DNA of 64,000 bases from Pollenia angustigena (Eukaryota; Arthropoda; Insecta; Diptera; Polleniidae), in NCBI GenBank assembly GCA_930367215.1, contig OV884056.1:48422308-48486307 (forward strand), read 5' to 3'. Every line of letters starts with the position of its first letter. Within the stretch, counting starts at the first letter, position 1. Both the position numbers and the translations under genes were made by a program. The notes below the pieces were generated by a model. It was given only the letters and a program-made list of their open reading frames with translations, did not search any database and had not been told where the DNA came from. Positions 31,221-41,620 of this stretch are shown here, one piece after another.

Positions 31221-32417
31221 CGGTCTTCGGGCAAATTTGACCCAAATAGAATATTTGAAAAAAAACTCAATTTTTTCAATTATGTATGTTTTAAAAGTTG
31301 ATATTTTATTTCTAGATTCAGTATATTTTCTGCACATTCAGTATATGCTATATTTATTGTTAACATTTATTGCGAATAAAAAAGTACATTTAACATAAAG
31401 TGGTTGTATCTGTTTTGTGACAAAATTGGCAACGACTTATTTTTGACTGGTAAACATATGTTTCCTAGGTTTTGGTTGAAGATGAAGGGTGATGTTCCTG
31501 TTCAGCTACTGCATGCACTTTTTTGCTATTTTTCGTGAAAATAAGTTTTTGGGTTATGTTTTTGGCTGCTTGATATGTCGAAGTTTGGCAAAACAGTTTT
31601 CGTTCCAGCCATGTCTAGCTGATGTTAAAAAAAGTTGCTAAAAGCTCTGGCGGCAATTCAATATTGTTTTACATACAGTTCCTTCTAAACTAATTTAATT
31701 CTCTAGCAATTTTTGTCCCAATTAGAACGATGTAAAACAATTATCTGCAGTCATACTGCGACATTTCAAGCCAACTGTCAAATCAAGAACATTTGTTTAT
31801 GTCAGGCTTAGCTCCTATTTATTTGCTTGTATACGGTTGTATACTCCAGGAATAACTAATCAACCCATAGATTTCATAGCTCACGTATCGGCGCAAAATT
31901 TGGCGTTCACTGCGAGTATCCTTGTTGTCAAATATTAGAACTCTCGAAAGATTTTTGAATTTGTTCAACGGCATGATTGCTCTAAAAATAGATTTTCCTT
32001 CCAAAACATCCCACAAACTGTTTGTGCTTTCATTATTTGCTCTAAACTAATAAGTAAATGCGAAATTTTTGTGTGGCCAACTTTAGTCCAATCAATATCA
32101 AATACACATTCACCTTATAAACTTTAAAATAACTTATGTCACAGGAGGTGAAAAAAAAAAATAAATCGCCACTGAAAATTTCTAATGAAAATTCAAGAAT
32201 TTTGCCTCAGGTCAAATATGATCCGAGGGCCTTAAGTGTAAAAAATTTTATAAATATTTTTTCCGCCAATTTTTTTTTTCTGAAAACCTAACGAGGTTGT
32301 TGGTATTTAAAATTAAATAAATGTCATAAAATATAAAAATTTAAGTCGCTTACTCTTAGAAAAATTTTAACTTTTATTTCAAAATGGGTCAGATTTGACC
32401 CGAAGACCTTATGAAGG
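31221..32417 (-). pseudogene. Decayed piggyBac-type transposon
   Basis: TTAA lies just outside both ends (31217-31220 and 32418-32421). The ends CGGTCTTCGGGCAAATTTGA and its partner TCAGATTTGACCCGAAGACC are inverted; the left end has lost about 8 bp. On the minus strand, 31819-32016 reads FRAIMPLNKFKNLSRVLIFD, then NKDTRSER, the conserved N-terminal part of piggyBac transposases (FRATMSxxRF, LRFD, TRxER). Near 31400-31470, in another frame, SRCQFCHKTDTTTLC recalls the Cys-rich C-terminal zinc domain. The catalytic centre between them is deleted or unrecognisable, with many stops. Confidence 0.85.
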
Positions 32418-32605
32418 TTAAGCTAATTGGCAATTAGTGCAGCCAGGGTAGAACTGCAACTTAAAATTAAGAACGCGTAAAATTAATTTAATAGTTTTCC
32501 ATTTAATAGAAAAATTATATTAAAATACATAAAATCAATAATGGGATGTGATTGCCATATCGAGAATTTAAAAAAAAACCCGTTTTAAAAAACAAATACA
32601 GCTGG

Positions 32606-32705
32606 GGTCAAATTGCGGCATTCGATATGGATCGAAATTACAATAAAATTTTAACGGAAATGTCAACTAATATCGAATGATGCAATTTGCCTCCTGGTCT
32701 AAGCC
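32606..32705. mobile_element. MITE of the ATTCGATATCGA family, short copy 3
   Basis: GGGGTCAAATTGCGGCATTC at the left and GAATGATGCAATTTGCCTCC at the right are inverted with a few mismatches, and ATTCGATAT/ATATCGAAT is shared with the copies at 30968 and 33151. Only about 50 bp of interior remains. Confidence 0.6.
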
Positions 32706-33150
32706 CGGTCGTTACCCATAGATCGAGTACAAAAGATAAAAAAAACTTCTGAGTTTTTGCTAGTGTTTGTAATAAAAGACTGGTTCTTGATCCAACTTTT
32801 TAAATGTCCTTCCGTTCGGCTGGCTGTCCATGCAAACCTTGTTGTAATTTTAAAGATAATTTGAGAACATTTGAGTGTTATAAGGACGAAGCCTATTGAA
32901 GATGGTGTGAATCGGATTATTATTTCACATGGCCCTCATAGTCTTTGTTACCATTAAGCATCTTATTATATTAATATTAGGATTAAATTTAGTCCAAACT
33001 AATTTTATGGCAACCTACAGCATTTTATTAAGTTTTATTAGAATCGATGCATATTTGAACATAGCGCTCAGACAAATACTACTTCCGAAAATGTATTTTA
33101 ATGCCCTAACTTCCTTATACATTTTGGTATTAAGATAAAAATGAGCAGGG

Positions 33151-33378
33151 TTCTAATCACCGCATTCGATATCGAGCAAAATTTATCGAAATTATTTATT
33201 TTGGTATCATGAAACTCGATACCGAATGAAATGTATTCAATTTGAAATAGTAGCATTTGATATCGAGTAACTCGACATTACATTTACCGAGTTTTCATTC
33301 GAAACGTCAGTGTCTATCGTTTGCAAAAAAAATCGATAATTTATTCGATACGATAGTATCGAATGCGGTGATTAGGCC
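33151..33378. mobile_element. MITE of the ATTCGATATCGA family, copy 2 (best copy)
   Basis: The left end CTAATCACCGCATTCGATA and the right end TATCGAATGCGGTGATTAG are perfect inverted repeats over 19 bp. They extend outward imperfectly through GGGTT and GGCCCC. The interior is a series of CGATA-containing blocks. Non-coding. Three copies in 2.5 kb point to a locally abundant family. Confidence 0.8.
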
Positions 33379-33390
33379 CCTGCAATTACT

Positions 33391-33888
33391 GCTACACACA
33401 AAAAAAAAATATTGTGATGCCAAATAATTTGAGCATTTGACGATTATGTTGTTGGGGTAAACAAAAACTTGTTGGCGTAAATGAAAACCTTTTGTCGCAA
33501 GAAAGTTTCCAACAAAATTTTTTTTACCGCAACAACATGAAAGTATTTGAAGTTTTTCAACAGCAAAATTATTTGTTGCAAATAAAATAACTTTTGTCGT
33601 TAAAGGTTTTCCTCTGAAAAAACAGCACATTGAAAATTGCTGTTGGCGTAAATGATTTGCATTTGCAGGAAATAACAATTTTTGTTGCCATAAAATATTT
33701 ATTTTTTGAATCAAATAATATTACTGTTGTCGTAAAAAAATTTGTATTTGAACAACGAATTTACACTTTGGGACAAAAGAAACAGACTTGTTGCTACAAA
33801 TGCAAAGTATTGTTGGGCACAATCCGAATTTAAATTCTATTTGAATCAAAATCAATTTCTTTTGGCACTACAGTCTTTTTTTTGTGTG
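33391..33888. mobile_element. ~500 bp inverted-repeat element, ACACACAAAAAAAA ends
   Basis: The left end ACACACAAAAAAAAAATATT with TGTGATGCCAAA and the right end TTTGGCACTACAGTC with TTTTTTTTGTGTGT are inverted repeats. The interior repeats GTTG(T/G)CGTAAA and AACAACAAAATT-like motifs in both orientations. Frames on both strands (33307-33714 minus and 33630-33833 plus) are consequences of this and not recognisable proteins. Confidence 0.65.
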
Positions 33889-34090
33889 TACGATAACTAC
33901 TATGTCATGACAAAATATTAAGCAGATAGGCCCAAATTAACCATAGGTTGAATATAAACCTCTTTCCTTAAATAAATTAAAGGCTAACAAATCTCATTAA
34001 GATAGAGATATTTGAAAAATATTCGGCACAAATATCTTTTATATAAATCTTAACCTCATAACATACTTTTGTTTTGGACGGGTCTCCATA

Positions 34091-34555
34091 ATTTCATGGA
34101 TATTAGTTTTTTATTTGCAAATTAGTTTTTGAACCATTAAACTAAACAAAAAAAACACTTAAAGTTTTTTTTAGTTTTTGTTTAGACAACTTTCTCAAGT
34201 TAAATGAAACATAACTGTTGAAATAGTTTTGTTTAAAATAAGTTTAACAAAAAAGTAGAAAGTTCAACACAACAAAACGATTTCGTTTTTCTCCCCCACC
34301 TGTAGCAGATGGAAAAATTATTGAATATTATAATAGAACCAGAGTAAAGTGACTTGGAACAAATTAAAAATCAACATTTGTAGCAGATGTTCGGAGAGTG
34401 ATATAAAACAGCTTTTTTGCTGTTGACTTTTCTATGAAAAAAGATTTTTTTTAAACTCATATTTAAAATGGCAATTTGCAGTTATTTCGAGTATCTTTTC
34501 ATATCTAATTTTATAGTTAAATGGATTTTCTCAATTGGTTTAAGTGTCATTACCT
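34091..34555. other. Unassigned A+T-rich sequence
   Basis: No gene or repeat recognised. It runs up to the poly-G tract. Confidence 0.4.
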
Positions 34556-34580
34556 GGGGGGGGGGGGGGGGGGGGGGGGG
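34556..34580 (+). repeat. Homopolymer of 25 G
   Basis: Twenty-five consecutive G residues lie in sequence that is otherwise about three-quarters A+T. This could form a G-quadruplex on the plus strand, or it could be a sequencing or assembly artefact. Confidence 0.95.
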
Positions 34581-34761
34581 AAATAAAAATTAAGCTGGTG
34601 TAAAAATTAAACATAAATTTTAAGAGTTAAAAGTTTACAAAAATTAGATTGAATTTTATATGGAAAAATTAATGTTTATGGCAAGTACAAAAAAATAATT
34701 GGGTGTGTAACTTAAATGTGCAAATAGTTTATGTAGAATTTTGGAGGGTAAGCTCTAATTT

Positions 34762-35570
34762 CCCAACAAACACGAAGTCAAACCTTTGATATGAAATGAC
34801 TTTATCAGTTGACATCAAACACAATTCTCAAACGTTTTTCAATTGTTTGATTTAACATTTAAATTCAAATTGATAATGATTTGAAAACAAACATTTGATA
34901 TCAAATGTTTTATCAATTTAATGTCAAATGTTTGTCAAATGTAAAATTCAAATCAAAAATTAACTTGTCAATACTAAAGCGAAAAATAAAATAATCATTA
35001 AACTGGCGATTAAAGTTATATTTTTTACTTTGAAGTTACATGTGCTTTACTATTAAAAATAAATTTTAATATAAAGTGAACAGCTTATTTCTTGTGAGAA
35101 ATTCAAATTATTTGTGAGTAATTACAATGATTAAAAATACAAAAAAAAGGAAAAGAAAACGGGAAATTGAAGAAGGTTTGTTGAACGATCGCGGTGCTAC
35201 AATCCTCAAAATAAAAGGGAGCCTTTCCAAGAATTAGAGGACGGAAAGAACATTATTTCATCTTTTAGCTATGGTGCCGAATGTTTATCTCACAGTTTAT
35301 TTAAATAAATAATAAATTTAAATTAAAAAAATCAAATATTTTTATTTATATTCTACATTGTTTTATAATCCACATTTTAAAAACATTTGAGAATTACGTT
35401 TGAAAGCAAGTTGGAAATAAAGGCCTTTTTCAATTTGAAAATAATTTCCCCTTTTTGTTGAGAACGCTATGATTTTCAAATGATTTTCAAATCATAATCA
35501 TTTGTCGTTTGAGAAAACGTTTGATTTCAAATCATTTTCAATTTGAAATCAAATTTCCGTGTTTGTTGGG
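34762..35570. mobile_element. 809 bp foldback element, CCCAACAAACACG ends
   Basis: CCCAACAAACACG and CGTGTTTGTTGGG are perfect 13 bp inverted ends. The first and last 200 bp are filled with CATTTGATATCAAATG-like palindromes (ATTTGAAAAC, TTTGATTTCAAATC, TTCAAATCATAATCATTTG), so the arms fold on each other at many registers. The middle is unrelated A+T-rich sequence. Outside the ends TAAGCTCTAATT and TAGCTCTCACTTAATT look alike but do not form a clean target duplication. Confidence 0.75.
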
Positions 35571-35937
35571 TAGCTCTCACTTAATTATTGCACGAAATCA
35601 TGTAAACAAAAACATTTTTTTTTTTTTTTTTGCCTTTAAAAAGTCATATCGAGTTATAACCTTAAAAAAAGCTTGCGACAAAAGCAAAATTTTATAGCAG
35701 AAGGTTTTTTTATTTTATTTCATAAAAATTTTGTATGAAGGTTGTCGCTTAAGATAAAATGGTTTTTGCTATAAAATCGTAACGGTACCTTATGTGACCA
35801 TGACATCTTAGGAGATGATGAAAGTGCCAATGAAGTCATTTAATTAATTAAAAACGAAAATGATGTCGCTTAAGCTTTTTTTGCGGTTATGACTCGATAT
35901 ATTATTTGTGTTGAGTTTCGTTTGCTTCTTCACAACA
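35571..35937. other. Unassigned sequence
   Basis: A T17 tract lies at about 35616. The phrase TGTCGCTTAAG occurs twice (about 35742 and 35865). No gene recognised. Confidence 0.35.
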
Positions 35938-36060
35938 AGTAAGCAAGTATAGCCGAACAAGCCCGACCATATAATACCCTACACCACAGTACTTTAAGAC
36001 ACATTTCCGAGAGTTTACCATATTTGGGACCCACGGAAAATCAGAACAGAAATATGTTAT
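35938..36060 (-). mobile_element. mini-me-related 3' end fragment
   Basis: On the minus strand this reads ACTGTGGTGTAGGGTATTAT, then ATGGTCGGGCTTGTTCGGCT. It is the same 3' end as in the element at 36725-37185 (GTTGTGTAGGGTATAATATA, then GTCGAGCTTGACCGAGTGTA). Only about 120 bp is present. Confidence 0.6.
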
Positions 36061-36097
36061 GAGATAAGAATTCTTAAAAAGTTCTTTATGCCGAATC

Positions 36098-36133
<36 letters not shown>

Positions 36134-36140
<7 letters not shown>

Positions 36141-36384
36141 CCGTTTATTTTGAAAGTGGCATAAGTCATTTTGTTTTTAAGTCGAGATATTTAAGGGTTT
36201 GCGTTTTAACACGTTTAAAAATATGGATGCTAACTTTCGAGAAGATTCACTTGTATTTGATATATCATGATACTGATATTTTTCTCAGTATTTAGTATTA
36301 TTATTATTTATTATTATTATTTATTATTAACTCGATTTTTTTGAAAAAGTGACTTATGCCACTTTCAAAATAAACGGCTCATAT
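36134..36384. mobile_element. ~250 bp MITE with 36 bp inverted ends at a (TA)n tract
   Basis: ATGAGCCGTTTATTTTGAAA at the left and TTTCAAAATAAACGGCTCAT at the right belong to an almost perfect 36 bp inverted repeat that continues through GTGGCATAAGTCA. It sits in an AT microsatellite (36104-36136), consistent with a TA target. The interior is A+T-rich with TTATTATTA runs. Non-coding. Confidence 0.85.
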
Positions 36385-36724
36385 ATGAGATTTTTTTCTT
36401 CTTAAAGTGATTTAAGGAGAGGTGTTATTATTCAATTCTGGACCTTCGAATACAAAACACAATATAGCAGCTACCGTCAAAGCTACTGTCGCCAAATTTT
36501 ATAACATTAACAACCTTTAAAAGAAGTTATGGCAATTAAAGCTATTTTCGATAGTTTTCGGCTTGAGTTGCAGACACAGTTTTTTCTTCCTTTTCGAGAA
36601 ACGATGGAATATTTTGTTTCACATCTTTTCGATGCGAGAAGTTCTCGCTAAAGTTACAGAACATGGGTAGTGGTTGTAGGTAGGTAGCTGTAATGTGATT
36701 GTGATAAACATGAATCATACTGAT

Positions 36725-37185
36725 TATACACACACCACAATAGTGGAGAGGGTATTATGCATTTGTGCTGATGTGTGTGTAACACCTTAAAATATGGGTC
36801 CTGGATCCATTGTAAAGTATACCGATCGACTCAGAATCAATTTTTGAGTCGAACTAACGATGTGCGTCCAGCTGGCTGGCTGGCTGTCCATGTAACGCAA
36901 TTTTGGAGATAACTTGATAAAAATTTGGCTTATAGGTTCTTATTGGCACAAGGACCAAGCCTATTGAAAATGAGCCGAATCGTAGGACCACAATTTCTGC
37001 CTCTCAGAAACTATCAAACCGATTTTAATGAAATTTAAAACATTGACAGATTCATATTTATATGGATACATAAGCATGATTATTCATGGATCCCGAATAC
37101 GGTGCACTCTCGTTAATGTGTTTTAAAATACTGTTGTGTAGGGTATAATATAGTCGAGCTTGACCGAGTGTACTTCAACAATACT
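36725..37185 (+). mobile_element. mini-me-related element (GGCTGGCTGTCC type), short complete copy
   Basis: It begins ACACCACAATAGTGGAGAGG with GTATTATGC, has a (GGCT)n run at about 36870-36886, and ends CTGTTGTGTAGGGTATAATA followed by a GTCGAGCTTGACCGAG hairpin. It has the architecture of the mini-me/DINE-1 group (gggtat ends, GTCY-like tract, 3' hairpin) but a distinct sequence. Confidence 0.7.
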
Positions 37186-37864
37186 GAATAAGTTCTCCTT
37201 AACAACGTTGCAACATTTTAGTTTTTAGTGCTGTATATTTTTTTGGACTAAAAAAAAATGAACCAGTAACTATAACCCATTCCCTGCTGGATAATTTTCA
37301 AGCTAAGCATTCAAATATAATTTATTATTGGAAATAAAATGCAACAAAATGTTGCATAAGCAACAAATATAAACTTTAATGTTTGCATGCTCGTCCACGC
37401 CCGATAGCTTTTAAAACTAAATGTATTGCCAAAAACCAACAGTTATAAACGTTAATGGCAAAATACTTTTTTAACTGGATAATAAAATTAAACTAACACC
37501 GAAAGACTAGTTGTGGCAAGTGTTGTTTTTGTGGTGGGCCTTGCCACAAGCAATCAACTATATTTACTATAATATTGTTAAAACATATTCGTACAATAAA
37601 AAGAGTTAGTCATTAAAGTGATACAAAAAAGAGCAAAAATACTTGAAATTTTTTTACTTTTATTGCATTGAAATTAAATTTCCTGCAAACGGAAAACTAT
37701 GTTGAATGCCACTGAAAATAAAAAAGCATTAAGGCAGCAGTTATACGGCGTTATTTCTGAGTAGATAAAAGTGTTTGTTAAGTTTTAATTTTTATAAAAT
37801 GTAGAATGAATATGCTTTTTTTAGAGAGCATGCTAAATGTAAATGCAGCCATTAGAGCTGGTTT
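37186..37864. other. Unassigned A+T-rich sequence
   Basis: AACAAAATGTTGCATAAGCAAC-type phrases occur, but there is no repeat unit or gene I can name. Confidence 0.4.
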
Positions 37865-39430
37865 TATTATACCCTACACCATCATATACAGATGGAAAGG
37901 ATATTGTCAGTTTGTACTGATGTATGCCACACATGGAAATACTGATTCTTAACCAACCTTCTAGTATATCGATACTTTCATCGCCTTCTGAATCGATCTA
38001 ACAATGTCCGTCCAATAGGCCAGCTTGCGCGCAATCTTGGAAAAAGATTTGATAGTTAATACATTTTAAAAACGAAGCCTGTTCAAAATATTGAGAATAA
38101 GCCTATAATTTCATATAGCCCCTAAAACGTACTTCGTTTCCAAACACGGTATTTTTTCACATCAACCATCTTATTATGTTGGAATTTGGAATGAATTCGG
38201 CCCAAAAATATTCTTCTTTCAATTTAAATTATCGTATCAGACTTATTTCAAGCGGTCCATATACGATCCATATCTGCCATACAAACACACCACTCCTGAA
38301 AAAAAATTTTAATGCCATCACTTCCTTAGGAATGTTGGTATTGATATAAAATTTCAGCACAATAACTTTGGTTAAATTTTAAGGCCCGAAGATGAATGTG
38401 AGCCACACCTAAACGTCAAGTTTTTTTCTGCATTTCTTTTGATTTCAGCTTAACACAATTTGAACCATGAAAAGGCCACGCTTTAAAGTTATTCAGGCTT
38501 ATTATGAAAAAAAAAATGCATATCGTGCACTTCGTGATTCAGTGTTGAGGCACATTTTCACCTCAGTGGATTCGTCAATCAGTAGACTTGCCGCATTTGG
38601 GCGAGTGATTGTCGAAAACCCAATGCACCCACAAAGAGTGCCTGTTTGGTGCGGTCATCGGCCCGCATTTTTTTTGAAAATGATGCCGGTCAGGCACATA
38701 CTGTGAATGGTGTTCGCTATCGTGAGATGATAACGAACTTTTTATTGCCCGAATTGGAAGATATGGATGTGGACGATATGTGGTTTCAACAGGACGGTGC
38801 CACTTTCCACACAGCTTACTTAACAATGGCTCTTTTGCGCGACAAATTCAATGGCCGTGTTATCTCAGGTGGTGGCGATATCAATTGGCCGCCAAGATCA
38901 TGTGACTTGACGCCGTTGGACTTCTTTCTTTCGGGTTTTTTGAAAGAAAGGGTGTACGTCGATAAGCCAGCAACAATTCAAGAACTAAAGGATGAGATAA
39001 TTCGGCACATTAACGGCATAGAACCTCAATTATGCCGCAGCTTCATTGAAAATTTGGACCATTAGATGGAGGTGTGACGCCGAGGTCGCGGCGGCCATTT
39101 GGCCGATACTTTGTTCCATACATAATTGAACCATACCAATATTATCATAAAAAAAAGATTTGACAATAATTTCCTAAATAATTTGTGTTTAATTCAAAAT
39201 AAACATCAGCCCTTAAAATTTAACCACCCTTTGTATTAGCTTTTTTTGTCATAACAAATGTTTGGTCCAAAATTAACCATAACTCCGATATACTCATATA
39301 GCAATTGATATCTAGATAACATTTGTCAAAACGATTTTAACCTTATAACGTGATTTTGGTTCCCAACTAACAACTCTGCGGTGTAAGGAATCATAAGGTC
39401 GCTTGCTACCGACTATACTTTTATGCTTAT
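37865..39430 (+). mobile_element. mini-me-related element interrupted by a mariner copy
   Basis: The 5' side reads TTATTATACCCTACACCATC, then AACAATGTCCGTCC. The 3' side after the mariner reads AAATTAACCATAACTCCGAT, CCTTATAACGTGATTTTGG and ends GGTGTAAGGAATCATAAGGT, then a GCTTGCTACCGACTATACTT end. Removing 38373-39237 restores the order seen in 32790-34090. Confidence 0.65.
38373..39237 (+). pseudogene. mariner-type transposon with broken transposase
   Basis: The right end CCCTTAAAATTTAACCACCC is matched by GGTTAAATTTTAAGG at the left, where a few terminal bases are missing. From 38467 a frame begins MKRPRFKVIQAYYEKKNAYR and jumps to the catalytic region, having lost most of the N-terminal half. 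From 38646 to 39065 the catalytic core is readable: VNGVRYREMITNFLLPELED, WFQQDGATFHTA with the second Asp at residue 50, then PRSCDLTPLDFF with the third Asp at residue 87 (36 residues between). Two stop codons follow, before RRGRGGHLADTLFHT (ending about 39123). It is the best preserved mariner core in the window but inactive. It sits in the mini-me-related element 37865-39430. Confidence 0.9.
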
Positions 39431-39561
39431 TTTAAGTGTTGGACAAGACTAAAACTGCAGTTGTGTTTTGAGAAAGAGAGAATTCCACTAAAAGAAATGT
39501 TATATGAAAAATTTATATCTATGTATGTCTACCCGTAAAATAATTTTAATATTATTTAAAA

Positions 39562-40062
39562 CAGTGTTTAAAAATAAACACTAAATATCGCTCTTTTGTG
39601 TTCGGCTCGGTAGATTTGTGGAAAACACAGACGCCAATAGTGTTTGTGTAGAAAATCATTAAAAAAAACCCCCGTTTCCCTGTTAGTCATCTTTCGAACA
39701 CAAAAATAATACTGTTTTAATCATCAAAAGATGAGAATATTTAATTCAGTTCGGTTTTTGTTTTTAATCCACAAACTTCATTGTGTTCGGTTCGGCTCAT
39801 TAATATTCGTCCCTTTTATCTTTATCAATGTAAAAAAAAAATAATAATGAACATTAAAATATTATGTTTGTCTACAGTATCACTACAATTGTTCTGTTTT
39901 TTAACGAAGAACAGAAAACTGTATAATGTTCGGCTCTTTCTTGAAAATAGTTACGAACGGTATTAAGGGTTGTGTTCGTCTACACAATCACTAAAAAATA
40001 GATATTATTTTTGGGTGTGCGAGCCTAACGCTGAATAATGTACTGTTTATTTTCGAACACTG
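39562..40062. mobile_element. hAT-type MITE, CAGTGTT-AAAATAAACA family, copy 1
   Basis: The ends CAGTGTTTAAAAATAAACA and TGTTTATTTTCGAACACTG are inverted repeats. ATTTAAAA (39554-39561) and GTTTAAAA (40063-40070) give an 8 bp duplication with one mismatch. Internal GTTCGG and GAACACAA motifs recur in both orientations. Copy 2 at 52486-52991 matches this one in reverse along its whole length. Confidence 0.85.
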
Positions 40063-40083
40063 GTTTAAAATTTAAAAAATTAA

Positions 40084-40199
40084 CCCCCGTATTCATAAAC
40101 TATTGTTTAATTAAACAATCGTTTATTAAGCCAAATTTTCATACAAAATTTTTTTTGTAAACCTTTATTAAATTTAAAATATTTTTATGAATAAAGGCA
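40084..40199. mobile_element. 116 bp Harbinger-type MITE, copy 2
   Basis: It starts CCCCCGTATTCATAAAC, ends TTATGAATAAAGGCA, and is flanked by TAA at 40081-40083 and 40200-40202. The interior TTTATTAAATTTAAAAT is shared with copy 1 at 23517-23614. Confidence 0.7.
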
Positions 40200-40202
40200 T
40201 AA

Positions 40203-41620
40203 ATTTCATGAACTTAAGCCTAATTAAAAATATTAAAAATTTGGATTAAAAGGCATAAATATTTAAAATTTTGTTGATCTTTTCATGAACATTTTTGCTT
40301 GAAAAAATGTTTGAATATTCTTGAGATTTATAAAGTACCACGGATGGCTATTGGTATGAGCTCTCATTAACTAGTCTACATAATCGTACGAAAATCAGAC
40401 ACAACACTATCCGACATTAAAATGTCTGCCAAATCGCTAATGAATGCTACATGTCTTAGCTTCAAACAAGAAAATATTATCTTGATCGCATGGATTCTGT
40501 CATTTTATAAAAATATTTATAAACTTTTGTAACCTTTATATACAGAATGATAAATTTAATAACCCCCTCGACACCACTTTCAATTACACCAAGCAAATAG
40601 AATGAAAAAAAAATTAATGATATTAAATATTTTATACTGATTTATAAAAAGCAACTCCTGCTAAACCAAAAAAATTTTCACTAGCAAGCAATTCGTTAGA
40701 AAAAAAATTGTTATTTCATTAACCTCCTTTCATATGGGTGCAAGCACTTTAAGCTCCATTTATTTTCTCTGATTTAAATGCGATATTTTTTTGCATAATA
40801 TTTGAATTGCGCATTAAAGGGTGTGTCCAACTAAATAGGTTTTCTTTTCTCTGCTATAAACTATTAAAATCTCCTACTTCAATGTGGGTCACTTTACTTT
40901 CAGGAAGTTAACGATTATTTTCAGTTTTAAAAACAAATCGTAGTAATTTATTCTTTTGCTTTTAGTTTCTTTTTTCAAGTAATTTGAATATTTTCATAAT
41001 AAATATTTTAAAGCACTGTGCAATTTGTTAGTGATTAATTGAGGTAATTTAATACTGGATAAAGTAAATAAAGGCCATTTGATTGGGTTGAGGGGAGGAA
41101 TCATGTAATTTGAATGATTAATTGAAATGATTTGTGAGTTAAATTATTACAAAAAAGGCAGTGGAAATTCACATTTAAAATTTCTTGGTGTACGCCTAGG
41201 CTTTGTTGAATAGATAATAAAATGGCAATTCTTGCAAAATTAACTATATAATAGCAAACAAGTGAACAGGTTTTTCTGAAATGTTTAGTCTTTTCATGGT
41301 TATACGATGCTTAACACAGGATATTACAAGCAGATTTCTATAGATCTGGAGAACAGGACAGTTGTTTAATTATCATATGTAAATGTAAAAAATGGACTGG
41401 ATTTAAGTAATGGGCGTGGCATCTGCCATGCAATTTAAATTTATACATGCCTGGAAAACAGGAAAAGTAAACGGTTTTAAATTTGGTACAATTTGTATAT
41501 GTGAAGAACAGTAAAGGTAAAGGGTACAAATTGATTTGTTATCAAATCACGAGAGCTTTACAAAATACAAGTTAACTTTTCTTATTTTAATGGAAGCACA
41601 TTTATATTAAATAGCAAACC
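40203..41620. other. Unassigned A+T-rich sequence
   Basis: No element ends, tandem unit or gene recognised. The minus-strand frame at 41338-41529 is isolated and unsupported. The sequence runs into the type 2 satellite array. Confidence 0.4.

Larger units (their letters stand above)
32790..34090 (+). mobile_element. mini-me-related element (GGCTGGCTGTCC type), interrupted
   Basis: The order CCGTTCGGCTGGCTGTCCAT, GAAGCCTATTGAA, CATCTTATTATATTA, ACTTCCTTATACATTTTGGTA, then AAATTAACCATAGGT and CTTAACCTCATAACAT follows that of 37865-39430. The 5' end is missing. Two other inverted-repeat elements (33151-33378 and 33391-33888) interrupt it at about the point where the 37865 copy is interrupted by a mariner. 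The frame at 32929-33138 is incidental. Confidence 0.65.

Noticed and set aside
34556..34580. Telomere-like or immunoglobulin-switch-like G-rich element
   Set aside because: It is a single homopolymer with no surrounding G-rich repeats.
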